Assembly: GCF_004216715.1 (NCBI RefSeq)
Contig: NZ_SGXG01000001.1
Span: forward strand, 4,902,501-4,966,500
Direction: 5' to 3'
DNA length: 64,000 bases
DNA from: Cecembia calidifontis
GTDB lineage: Bacteria; Bacteroidota; Bacteroidia; Cytophagales; Cyclobacteriaceae
The translations under genes and the position numbers were made by a program. Under the pieces are notes generated by a model that did not search any database, was not told the DNA's origin, and saw nothing but the letters and a program-made list of their open reading frames with translations. Of this stretch, positions 35,775 to 42,845 are shown in pieces (position 1 is the first letter of the stretch; each line of letters begins with the position of its first letter).

Positions 35775-36732
35775 CTTTTTCAGTTACTTTTTGGGATTCA
35801 TTTTTTTCGTATGCCTCAATGATGGACTTTACCAATTTATGTCTGATCACATCTTTTCCGCTTAGGTTGACAATTCCAATTCCTTTTACATCTTTGAGTA
35901 CATGTAGCGCCTCTCTTAGTCCTGATTTTTGACGTTTAGGTAAATCCACCTGTGTCTGGTCACCGGTAATGATCACTTTGGAATTGGGCCCCATCCTGGT
36001 AAGGAACATTTTGATCTGCTCACTGGTGGTATTTTGAGCCTCATCCAAAAGCACAAAGGCATCGTGTAAAGTCCTACCTCTCATATAAGCCAAAGGTGCA
36101 ATTTCGATTACCCTGGTTTCCTGGTAAAACTTGAGTTTCTCGGCCGGCACCATATCACTCAGCGCATCATAAATGGGCCTCAAATAGGGGTCTAGTTTTT
36201 CCTGAAGGTCTCCGGGCAGAAAGCCAAGATTTTCACCTGCTTCAACGGCTGGCCTTGTGATGATGATCCTTTTTACCTCTCTGTTTTTCAAGGCACGCAC
36301 CGCCAAAGCCACTGCGATATAAGTTTTGCCTGTTCCTGCCGGCCCTAAAGCAAACACCAGGTCATTTTTAAAAGAGGCATCCACGAGTTTCCGCTGATTG
36401 GCAGATTTGGGTTTGACCACCAGCCCTTTGTTTCCGTAGATGATCACATCATTCTTGAGATTTTCTTCAAAAGGTGCACCTTCTAAAGCAATATATTCCT
36501 GAATATTTTCCGGTGTGATATGACCAAAACGGTGAAAATGCTGGAGCAACATATTGAGCAGGTCATTGATGCGCAGGATTTCAGGGGCACGGCCCTGAAT
36601 CCTGATTTCATTTCCCCTAGACACTATTTTGCTTTGTGGAAAAGCGGCAGCTACATGCCTGATATTTTCATTTCCCGGGCCTAAAAAATCCAGCAAGGGA
36701 ATATTTTCCAAAGTAATTACTTTCTCTACCAA
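35731..36732 (-). CDS. PhoH-family ATPase
   Basis: 333 residues. A KH-like N-terminal part (SRGNEIRIQGRAPEILRI) precedes the PhoH ATPase. Walker A is LGPAGTGKTYIAVALAV, the Walker B-like segment is DAFVLLDEAQNTT, and ITGDQTQVDLP is the family sensor block. PhoH/YbeZ proteins act with the rRNA-maturing YbeY. The start is read as TTG at 36732, because a stop lies nine codons upstream and no ATG is available. The Lys/Glu-rich C-terminus encodes the overlap with the GNAT gene. Confidence 0.92.
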   Translation of the reverse strand: MVEKVITLENIPLLDFLGPGNENIRHVAAAFPQSKIVSRGNEIRIQGRAPEILRINDLLNMLLQHFHRFGHITPENIQEYIALEGAPFEENLKNDVIIYGNKGLVVKPKSANQRKLVDASFKNDLVFALGPAGTGKTYIAVALAVRALKNREVKRIIITRPAVEAGENLGFLPGDLQEKLDPYLRPIYDALSDMVPAEKLKFYQETRVIEIAPLAYMRGRTLHDAFVLLDEAQNTTSEQIKMFLTRMGPNSKVIITGDQTQVDLPKRQKSGLREALHVLKDVKGIGIVNLSGKDVIRHKLVKSIIEAYEKNESQKVTEKDEHKRPKGKDEGGA

Positions 36733-36836
36733 TCCGATACTTTTGAATTATGATTTGTTCCTATGGTGTAATGAATAAATTTCTAATTTTGTTCACACCT
36801 ATCACAAAAATATAAAATTTTAACAGACTTGCTTAT

Positions 36837-37616
36837 ATGGCATTGATAACATTCACTTCGGATTTTGGAGACATGGATTATTATGTACCCGCGGTAAAGG
36901 CAAAAATGTTATCCATCAACCCTCAGCTTACGATTGTGGATATTACCCATAAAGTGGAAAACTATGATGTTGCCCATGCTGCGTTTGTATTAAAGTATGT
37001 TTACAATGAATTTCCAAAAGGAACCGTCCATTTGGTGGCCATGAATGCCACAAGTAATGTGACCGACGGTTATATCGGAATTAAATTGAACGAACACATA
37101 TTCATCGGGCCTAACAATGGTATATTAAGCCTATTGTCTGAAGAGGAACCGGGTATCATTGTAAAATTAGGAGATGTGCATATCAAGGATAGCACTTTCC
37201 CCGCCAAAGACATCCTGGCCCCCGTAGCAGCAAAAGTGGCCACCGGTGCTTCCATACATGATTTTGGGGGACCATTAAGCCAAATTAAAAAGATGATCCC
37301 GAGAAATTTCAAGGCCACCAAAAAACAGATTACAGGTCATGTGATACGGGTAGACAATTATGGCAACTTGATCACCAATATTACCAAAGAAGTATTTGAT
37401 ACTTTGAATCCGGGAAGGTTCAATATAGAATTCAGCAGGGAAACATTGACCAAGCTCAACACGAATTATGACCAGGTGGAACCCGGGGATTGCTTTGCCT
37501 TCTTTAACAGCCTGGGCTTATTGGAAATCGGAATCAATCACGGGCATGGGGCAGAACTTTTGGGACTCAGGTATGACAGTCCTGTATTTATCAATTTTGA
37601 AACAGAGGGAACATGA
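36837..37616 (+). CDS. SAM hydroxide adenosyltransferase (DUF62 family)
   Basis: 259 residues, full length. This family, related to fluorinase and chlorinase, cleaves S-adenosylmethionine with water to adenosine and methionine. Signatures: LITFTSDFGDMDYYVPAVKA, DITHKVENYDVAHAAF, IGPNNGILSLL, FPAKDILAPVAA, the RVDNYGNLITNI block with SAM-contacting Asp and Asn, and the late GLLEIGINHG. It lies divergent from phoH and overlaps the next gene by four bases (ATGA). Confidence 0.92.
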   Translation: MALITFTSDFGDMDYYVPAVKAKMLSINPQLTIVDITHKVENYDVAHAAFVLKYVYNEFPKGTVHLVAMNATSNVTDGYIGIKLNEHIFIGPNNGILSLLSEEEPGIIVKLGDVHIKDSTFPAKDILAPVAAKVATGASIHDFGGPLSQIKKMIPRNFKATKKQITGHVIRVDNYGNLITNITKEVFDTLNPGRFNIEFSRETLTKLNTNYDQVEPGDCFAFFNSLGLLEIGINHGHGAELLGLRYDSPVFINFETEGT

Positions 37617-37909
37617 TGATACGCGTAGTGAGAATGACCTTTCAGGAAGATAAGGTGCGGGATTTTTTGGACAACTTTGAGGCCAACAAAGAAAAAATAA
37701 GGCATTTCCCCGGTTGCCGCTACCTGGAACTCTGGCAGGACAAAAATTTTAAAAATATTTTCATGACTTACAGTCATTGGGAATCAGAGGAGGCCTTAAA
37801 TCAATACCGTGATTCTGAATTATTTAAATCGGTATGGACTTATACCAAAACCCTGTTTTCAGAAAAACCCATGGCTTTTTCAGCAAAAAAAATTGAAGAA
37901 CTGCCTTGA
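37613..37909 (+). CDS. Antibiotic-biosynthesis-monooxygenase (ABM) family protein
   Basis: 98 residues, one ferredoxin-like ABM domain. The family pattern is present: IRVVRMTFQEDKVRDFLDNF, then FPGCRYLELWQDKN, then FMTYSHWESEEALNQYRDSELF, with the conserved Trp. Members are cofactor-free quinol oxygenases or act on small reactive compounds. The start ATGA overlaps the SAM hydrolase stop, so both are made together, but the functional link is unknown. Confidence 0.88.
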   Translation: MMIRVVRMTFQEDKVRDFLDNFEANKEKIRHFPGCRYLELWQDKNFKNIFMTYSHWESEEALNQYRDSELFKSVWTYTKTLFSEKPMAFSAKKIEELP

Positions 37910-37915
37910 TAGCGC

Positions 37916-37946
37916 TTGCAAGGAAAAAAAATAGTATTCATATTTG
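37916..37946 (+). promoter_or_regulatory. Candidate promoter of tRNA-Leu
   Basis: TTG at 37916-37918 and CATATTTG at 37939-37946 are 20 bp apart. The second box differs from TAnnTTTG at one base. The box ends 35 bp before the tRNA 5' end, leaving a short leader for RNase P to remove. Confidence 0.5.
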
Positions 37947-37981
37947 CATCCCGTTCAGCAAGGAACGCGGAAGATTGAAAT

Positions 37982-38065
37982 GCCCAGGTGGCGGAATTGG
38001 TAGACGCGTTGGTCTCAAACACCAATGAGGTTACACTCGTGCCGGTTCGACTCCGGCCCTGGGTA
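37982..38065 (+). tRNA. tRNA-Leu (anticodon CAA)
   Basis: An 84-nt class II tRNA with a long variable arm. Acceptor arms GCCCAGG (37982-37988) and CCTGGGT (38058-38064) pair with a first G-U. The D arm contains GGCGGAATTGGTAGACGCG. The anticodon stem TTGGT/ACCAA holds loop CTCAAAC, giving CAA for Leu codon UUG. The T arm GCCGG-TTCGACT-CCGGC is perfect. A65 is the discriminator, and CCA is not encoded. Confidence 0.96.
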
Positions 38066-38104
38066 CAACACTTACAAAATAACCCTTGTAAGTAATTCAA
38101 ATTC

Positions 38105-38176
38105 AAAGGCTTACAGTGCAGAATAATATTTGGCGGGAAATTTCCTGCAAATGTCCTGCACAGTAAGCCTTTTTTT
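38105..38176 (+). terminator. Long structured terminator downstream of tRNA-Leu
   Basis: Outer arms AAAGGCTTACAGTGCAG (38105-38121) and CTGCACAGTAAGCCTTT (38156-38172) pair with a single mismatch over 17 bp, followed by a T run to 38176. The 34-nt apical part contains a second palindromic stem around GGGAAATTTCC. A separate perfect 8-bp hairpin (ACTTACAA 38070-38077, TTGTAAGT 38086-38093) lies between it and the tRNA. Confidence 0.8.
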
Positions 38177-38205
38177 ATGCCTTTTTGTTTGAGGAAATTT
38201 TTGGC

Positions 38206-38234
38206 AAAAAAAATCCCGGAAAAATTTTCCGGGA
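38206..38234 (-). terminator. Minus-strand intrinsic terminator with no assigned gene
   Basis: TCCCGGAAAA (38214-38223) and TTTTCCGGGA (38225-38234) form a strong stem. Eight A residues at 38206-38213 give a U tail in the minus direction. The nearest minus-strand gene stops 300 bp away at 38540, so the transcript ending here is unknown. Confidence 0.7.
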
Positions 38235-38356
38235 CCAATTGAGAACAACTTAGTGGATTTTGAGAGAACCACTACTATAAAACTAATAAAGTATTTTATA
38301 AAATCCAAGCCTATGCTCCCCTGTTTTTAAGGCATATTCATATTTATAAATATTTG

Positions 38357-38537
38357 AACCCGAAAGGAAGCCAATCCCCGGAGCAATACCGGAGACAAGA
38401 CCGGCAGAGCCCCCACCATCACGCTCCTTGATTTTTGGACATCACGTTTTGTGATAACCATATTATTTTCCTCAGTCCGGTTTACTTGGATTGTAACCCC
38501 TTCAGAAGCAATTTTGGAGGGGTTTTTCGTTTTTTTT
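38357..38537 (+). ncRNA. Candidate structured small RNA (6S-like rod?) with intrinsic terminator
   Basis: There is no coding frame, but long-range pairs nest well: CAATCC (38372-38377) with GGATTG (38488-38493), and ACCGGA (38388-38393) with TCCGGT (38476-38481). An inner perfect hairpin ATCAC-GTTTT-GTGAT lies at 38441-38455. A promoter-like AATATTTG (38349-38356, one mismatch to the -7 box) sits at its 5' edge, and a terminator closes it at 38495-38537. The rod with internal loops recalls 6S RNA, which Bacteroidota have in a divergent form, but identity is not proven. Confidence 0.42.
38495..38537 (+). terminator. Intrinsic terminator of the candidate small RNA
   Basis: Stem AACCCCTTCA (38495-38504) with TGGAGGGGTT (38515-38524) has ten pairs, one a T-G. 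It is followed by TTTTT, CG and eight T residues. The tail ends three bases before the convergent ORF6N stop. No plus-strand protein gene precedes it nearer than 37909, so it implies a non-coding transcript. Confidence 0.85.
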
Positions 38538-38539
38538 AC

Positions 38540-39367
38540 CTAACAATTCAACAACTTCCCTTTTACAACTTCTAAAAAGTTGTCCATCCTGGAAAAGGTA
38601 AAACACTTATTGCCAAGGTCTTTCAGGGAGGCGCCAATATGATACAGTTCCTGATCATCCAGGATCAAAAAGCGGTCATGGCTGCCCCTATTTTCTATCA
38701 AGGTGATGGGTTCGTATTGTTTGTTGTGCTTCTCCAAGTCCTTCTGCAAGACAGGCTTGATGCGTGTGTGTACGATACAGCTGACACCCTTCCTCCGCTT
38801 GCTAAGCAATAGCAGGGTTGTTTCATCTAAATAGTTATCCAAAAGTTCAATGGATTTCTTTGCCTTTTTGACCAGGTCTGATGCAAAAACATGAGCATCA
38901 AATAGCTGCCCTTCAAAGAAAATACCCTGTGTTGGTTTGGTATCTTTTTCCAAAGCTTGGAAGATCTGTTCCAGTTTACTGTCTGTTTGCAGCTGCCTCA
39001 GCTCCACTCCTTCCAGTCGTTGGATCACACCATGCAGATTGCCCAAGGTCTTACGCATGGCTACAAAAGCCTGCATGATTTGGATGCTGACTTCAATTGC
39101 AGTATCACTATTAAGTACGGCTGAGAGCATCGAAACGCCTTGTTCTGTAAAAGCATAGGGTAGTGACCTTCGCTTTGCGGTCGCAAATTGCGACTGCAAA
39201 CTCTCCGAAGATATCATATTAGAAAGGTGAAGCTGTAGTGTATCCCATTCTTCTTGAGTAAGCTGAAACATAAACGTACCTGGAAACCGCTTCAAGTTCC
39301 TCTTAACCTGTTCATTCAACCTTTTCGTTTCAACATGATATACCATAGCCAAATGATAATCAAGCAT
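38540..39367 (-). CDS. ORF6N-domain DNA-binding protein with phospholipase-D-like C-terminal region (N-terminus frameshifted)
   Basis: 275 residues from the ATG at 39367. Residues 1-95 are most of an ORF6N domain (MLDYHLAMVYHVETKRLNEQVK, FPGTFMFQLTQEEW, LPYAFTEQGVSMLSAVL), a phage-type DNA-binding domain. A coiled linker follows, then a PLD-like part (ELLDNYLDETTLLLLSKR, SHDRFLILDDQELYHIGASLKDLG). Family members start 15-20 residues earlier. The bases upstream encode that part in two frames: MKVNIESYI from ATG 39417, then TVRGVQV leading into MLD. This implies a small indel near 39390. The gene may be damaged, reinitiate at 39367, or be mis-sequenced. Confidence 0.85.
   Translation of the reverse strand: MLDYHLAMVYHVETKRLNEQVKRNLKRFPGTFMFQLTQEEWDTLQLHLSNMISSESLQSQFATAKRRSLPYAFTEQGVSMLSAVLNSDTAIEVSIQIMQAFVAMRKTLGNLHGVIQRLEGVELRQLQTDSKLEQIFQALEKDTKPTQGIFFEGQLFDAHVFASDLVKKAKKSIELLDNYLDETTLLLLSKRRKGVSCIVHTRIKPVLQKDLEKHNKQYEPITLIENRGSHDRFLILDDQELYHIGASLKDLGNKCFTFSRMDNFLEVVKGKLLNC
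39174..39200. repeat. 27-bp imperfect palindrome inside the ORF6N gene
   Basis: TTTGCGGTCGCAA (39174-39186), centre A, TTGCGACTGCAAA (39188-39200). Only one pair mismatches. The inner 15 bp GTCGCAAATTGCGAC (39180-39194) belongs to the same pattern as sites at 38441, 39500 and 39597. It encodes Ser-Gln-Phe-Ala-Thr in the protein. Confidence 0.8.
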
Positions 39368-39493
39368 TACCTGTACTCCCCTGACTGTATAATGTAGCTT
39401 TCAATATTTACCTTCATCGTCTCCATAAAAGTCTTTGTCATTTTAAAACGATGGCACCACCTGTAATCAGTTTAATTTATTATTACAACTACA

Positions 39494-39520
39494 CTTGAGG
39501 TCACAATTTGTGACCTCAAG
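39494..39520. repeat. 27-bp perfect palindrome upstream of the ORF6N gene
   Basis: CTTGAGGTCACAA (39494-39506), centre T, TTGTGACCTCAAG (39508-39520). The inner 15 bp GTCACAATTTGTGAC (39500-39514) matches the pattern RTCRYRWWTTGYGAY shared with three other sites around this gene. It lies 77 bp upstream of the upstream ATG (39417). Confidence 0.88.
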
Positions 39521-39523
39521 ATA

Positions 39524-39554
39524 ACTTTTCCAAAGTTTAAAACTTTGGAAAAGT
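39524..39554. repeat. 31-bp perfect palindrome adjacent to the previous one
   Basis: ACTTTTCCAAAGTTT (39524-39538), centre A, AAACTTTGGAAAAGT (39540-39554): 15 of 15 pairs match. It is unrelated in sequence to the 27-bp palindrome three bases away. There is no T run, so terminator function is unlikely; a protein site, a cruciform or a mobile palindrome are possible. Confidence 0.9.
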
Positions 39555-39596
39555 CAAGGATTTTAAGATGCCAGAATGGAACCTCAAGTTTCCAAG

Positions 39597-39611
39597 ATCA
39601 TAAATTGTGAT
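39597..39611. repeat. 15-bp near-palindrome related to the ORF6N-linked sites
   Basis: ATCATAAATTGTGAT has arms ATCATAA and TTGTGAT with one G-T type mismatch. It fits the same 15-bp pattern as the sites at 38441, 39180 and 39500 and ends eight bases before the stop of the Zn-ribbon gene. Confidence 0.6.
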
Positions 39612-39618
39612 TTAACCC

Positions 39619-40368
39619 CTACTTTCCATTCAAAATCTTACCTTTGTCCACCTGCACATAATCCGGATAACCATCTACATAATACTCATTCAGTTTCCCT
39701 TTGCCATAAGGAACTAAAAAACTGTTCTTCTTTTTGCATTCATGCCAGATAACTTCTCGGGCATTCTTCATAGAAGGAAGTACTGCCCTCAACAGGACCC
39801 ACCTGGCCCTGTAGAATTTGCCCAGATTACGGTAAATTTCCGCCAGATAGAGGGTATCCTTATACCTAAATCTGATCAAGGGGATCAAAGCCTTTAAATT
39901 TTCTTCCCAGATTTCCTGATCTCCATCTTTCAAAAACAACACCCTAAGATCCCAATACCGGTCATTAAAGGACCAATGCAGATTTTTTCTCAGATAAATT
40001 TCTTGTTTCTTTCCAGTAAAATCACCTGTCGCCAACATCCTATGTAGCCCATAGATATCCGGTAATCTGGCAGAGCTGACAAATCCCATATTGGGCACTT
40101 TAGCCTCCAAAGCCTTATTGCCCTCTTCATCCTTGCGGCCAAAAGGACCGAAATCATACACACCAATCTTATAGTCGTCCTTGATCCAAAATAAATGTCC
40201 ACACTTTTTACACTCATTGACAATGTAATCATGAATGGCATCCAATCCTCTTAATTTTCCATCAGTAAAGCGGATACCCGTGGAGCGATAGCTGCTCGAA
40301 GGCGAGGTTTTGGAAACGAATTCCCCGCATTTGGGACACCCATAAATGGTCATATGTGATAAAATCAT
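39619..40368 (-). CDS. Protein with paired CxxC zinc-ribbon motifs, unknown function
   Basis: 249 residues. Two cysteine pairs near the N-terminus (YGCPKCGEF and NECKKCGHLF, about 40 residues apart) probably bind one zinc. The rest is helical and rich in Trp, Tyr and Lys, with a TPR-like middle (DTLYLAEIYRNLGKFYRARWVLLRAV). No family recognised. Start is ATG 40368; ATG 40353 (MTIYGCPKCG) is equally plausible. It is isolated on both sides by over 240 bp, next to the palindrome cluster, so it may be accessory. Confidence 0.7.
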   Translation of the reverse strand: MILSHMTIYGCPKCGEFVSKTSPSSSYRSTGIRFTDGKLRGLDAIHDYIVNECKKCGHLFWIKDDYKIGVYDFGPFGRKDEEGNKALEAKVPNMGFVSSARLPDIYGLHRMLATGDFTGKKQEIYLRKNLHWSFNDRYWDLRVLFLKDGDQEIWEENLKALIPLIRFRYKDTLYLAEIYRNLGKFYRARWVLLRAVLPSMKNAREVIWHECKKKNSFLVPYGKGKLNEYYVDGYPDYVQVDKGKILNGK

Positions 40369-40637
40369 AAGTGTTATTACTGTTATTTTTTAAACTAAAA
40401 AAGCATCATCCAATTTACCTCCTTAGCAATTCCCCAACCTGCTTTACTACTGACCTAGACTCAGGAAGCATAGTCAAAGCCATCCAAAGGAGAAAGTAAT
40501 ATCAAGCGGGAGGGTAATAGCTGTTATTCCTGAACCAGTTTTTGGGCATATCCTAAGACAAACTGCGAAAATTTGGATAAAAAGCTAGGAGGTACAGTAT
40601 GCTTATATTTCATAACTTCAATATCAAAAGGAATAAC

Positions 40638-41225
40638 CTATCGTAGAAAAACGGCTTTTGTGGTTGCTTCAAACTTATCCGTTAAAGCCCTAAACTCAGC
40701 ACCAAAGTCCTTTTGTCTACCTACGAAAGTAATAGCTAAACCAGTATAATACCATTTCTGACTTTCATAAGGTGCGTTAAAACGAGACCATACTTCATCC
40801 CCAACTTTCTCAATATCTGACTGAATAGACCTGATATTATCCAATTTATCAGCACAAGAAACAGCCAAAATATACTCTGAAGCTTCTTTTTTTAGATAAT
40901 CCAGTGTATGTATTTTCCGCTCTAACCAAGGAGCCTCTGCTTCCCCTTCCTCCAAATGCAACTTATGCGGCTCAGTGGCCCCTCTTACCAAAGCAGCCAC
41001 TTCACCACCAAACAGGCTTTCCACTTCCTCAATTTTAACTGCTGTATCTTCTACTACATCATGAAGCAAGCCTGCCATGGCTACCTTTTCTGAATACCCA
41101 TATTCCAGTAATATTTTCATGACGTTTATCAAATGGCTGATATAAGGTATTTGAGTTGCCTTCCTGAAATGTCCGCGATGAGCTTGTGCCACAAACTCAA
41201 TGGCATCAAAAATATTCTTTTCCAT
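40638..41225 (-). CDS. HD-domain phosphohydrolase ((p)ppGpp hydrolase / SpoT-HD-like)
   Basis: 195 residues, a stand-alone HD domain. The family pattern is AHRGHFRKATQIPYISHLINV (first His), then GLLHDVVEDTAVKIEEVESLFG (HD and ED), then AVSCADKLDNIRSI (late Asp and Asn). This resembles small alarmone hydrolases such as MESH1-type SAH enzymes. It lacks a synthetase or TGS part, so it would only degrade alarmones or a related nucleotide. After the TAG stop the same frame stays open for 37 more codons to a TAA at 40524. Confidence 0.88.
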   Translation of the reverse strand: MEKNIFDAIEFVAQAHRGHFRKATQIPYISHLINVMKILLEYGYSEKVAMAGLLHDVVEDTAVKIEEVESLFGGEVAALVRGATEPHKLHLEEGEAEAPWLERKIHTLDYLKKEASEYILAVSCADKLDNIRSIQSDIEKVGDEVWSRFNAPYESQKWYYTGLAITFVGRQKDFGAEFRALTDKFEATTKAVFLR

Positions 41226-41415
41226 ATCTATTGTTTATTTTTTCCGACACTTGTTTCCTTTTGTTCACCTGATAAAACTATTGAAATTTTATCTTGAACT
41301 AAAATAATTGACATAAAATGTCAGTTTTAATTTTCATTTTAAATTACCGATGCCCTACCAAACCACATCAGTTTTTCTTACCTTTACCTAAGGCTTTCAT
41401 CAGAAATGAATTTTT

Positions 41416-42840
41416 ATGGCTTACAACGATTCCAGACGCGCAGCCATCCGTCTGTACAAAAAATTAAAGTACGGCTGGATCTGGGCCTCTTCTACTTTCA
41501 CCGGCAACTTTATCTTTGCTCTCTTTGTCACTTCCCTATTCAACAACCTGGGCTATACGGAAGAGGTCAACTATGTATTTTTCCTCAGTGTTTTAGCTAT
41601 CGGGCTCTGGGTAACTGAAGCCATTCCACCCTTTTCGGTTGGAATTTTTATCATTGCTGGTCTGCTAATGGGCTTTGGCACCGAATTCATCCTGGAAGAG
41701 GAATATAAAACCCCTGTAGAGATGTATCTGGGTACCTGGACCAGTAACGTAATCTGGCTTTTATTGGGAGGTTTTTTCCTGGCAGAGGGGATGAGTATCG
41801 TGTCTTTGGACAGGGCCCTGTTTAAATTCACCTTGAACAAGTTTGGTGAAGACCCTAACCGGCTTTTGCTTGGCCTCATGCTTACAACAGCTATAGGAAG
41901 TATGGTCATGTCCAATACCGCCACTACAGCCATGATGATTTCTTCCATTTTACCTTTGGCAAGGATCATGGGTAAGAATTCCGAATACACCAAAGCCCTA
42001 TTGGTAGGAATACCCGCAGCAGCTACCTTGGGAGGAATGGGCACCATCATCGGAAGTACGCCCAATGCCATTGCAGTCGGCGCCTTACAGGAGAAAGGCA
42101 TCAATATCACTTTTATTGACTGGATGATTTTTGGACTGCCCACCGCCCTTATAGCCATTTTGATTTTCTGGAAATTCCTCACAAAAAAACTGCAACTCAG
42201 TCAGGTTCATCTGGACTTATCGGAATTGAACACCCCTCTCAGCATGAAGAAGGGCTTTGAAAGAAATGCCGTGCTTTTCACACTTTTTGTAACCGTCAGT
42301 ATGTGGTTGACGGAACCCTTCCATGGGATTCCAATTGCTGCCACATCCGCAATCCCAATCGTTCTTTTAACATTGTTCCAAGTCATCAAGGCCGAAGACG
42401 TGCGCAGGTTACCCTGGGATACATTGATGCTGGTAGCCGGCGGCCTTGCATTGGGCATTGCGATGGTAGATGTAGGATTGACAGATATAATAATGGAAAA
42501 AATATCTTCATTGCCAATGCCCATGTTCGGAGTGGCCGTGGTATTTGCCATTATTGCAGTATTAATTTCCAACATCATGAGCAATACCGCAGCAGCATCT
42601 ATACTTGTTCCATTGGGCTTATCCCTTCCGGGAATCTGGGGACTTGCAGTTCCTTTAATAATCGCACTTAGTTGTTCTTCAGCCCTGATGCTTCCTGTTT
42701 CCACTCCGTCCAACGCCATAGCCTTCTCTACAGGAATGATCGAACAGAAAAGTTTCAGATCAGGGGGGCTATTAATGATATTCGTAGGGCCGGTTTTGGC
42801 ATTTTTAACCGTGCTGATTTATTCCTGGATTTTCACCTGA
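41416..42840 (+). CDS. DASS/SLC13 family sodium-coupled anion transporter
   Basis: 474 residues with about 11-12 hydrophobic segments. Family marks: WVTEAIPPFSVGIF, SNTATTAMMISSILPLA and GMGTIIGSTPNAIAVG in the first half, SNIMSNTAAASILVPLG and LMLPVSTPSNAIAFSTGMI in the second. These are the two SNT and TP(S)N motifs forming the sodium and carboxylate or sulfate sites. Substrates are usually C4-dicarboxylates, sulfate or phosphate; which one is not readable. It converges with the isomerase gene, with five bases between stops. Confidence 0.93.
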   Translation: MAYNDSRRAAIRLYKKLKYGWIWASSTFTGNFIFALFVTSLFNNLGYTEEVNYVFFLSVLAIGLWVTEAIPPFSVGIFIIAGLLMGFGTEFILEEEYKTPVEMYLGTWTSNVIWLLLGGFFLAEGMSIVSLDRALFKFTLNKFGEDPNRLLLGLMLTTAIGSMVMSNTATTAMMISSILPLARIMGKNSEYTKALLVGIPAAATLGGMGTIIGSTPNAIAVGALQEKGINITFIDWMIFGLPTALIAILIFWKFLTKKLQLSQVHLDLSELNTPLSMKKGFERNAVLFTLFVTVSMWLTEPFHGIPIAATSAIPIVLLTLFQVIKAEDVRRLPWDTLMLVAGGLALGIAMVDVGLTDIIMEKISSLPMPMFGVAVVFAIIAVLISNIMSNTAAASILVPLGLSLPGIWGLAVPLIIALSCSSALMLPVSTPSNAIAFSTGMIEQKSFRSGGLLMIFVGPVLAFLTVLIYSWIFT

Positions 42841-42845
42841 TACCA

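Noticed and set aside
38105..38176. Second tRNA or tRNA fragment after tRNA-Leu
   Set aside because: The bases fold into a long imperfect hairpin followed by T residues, with no anticodon or T-loop pattern.
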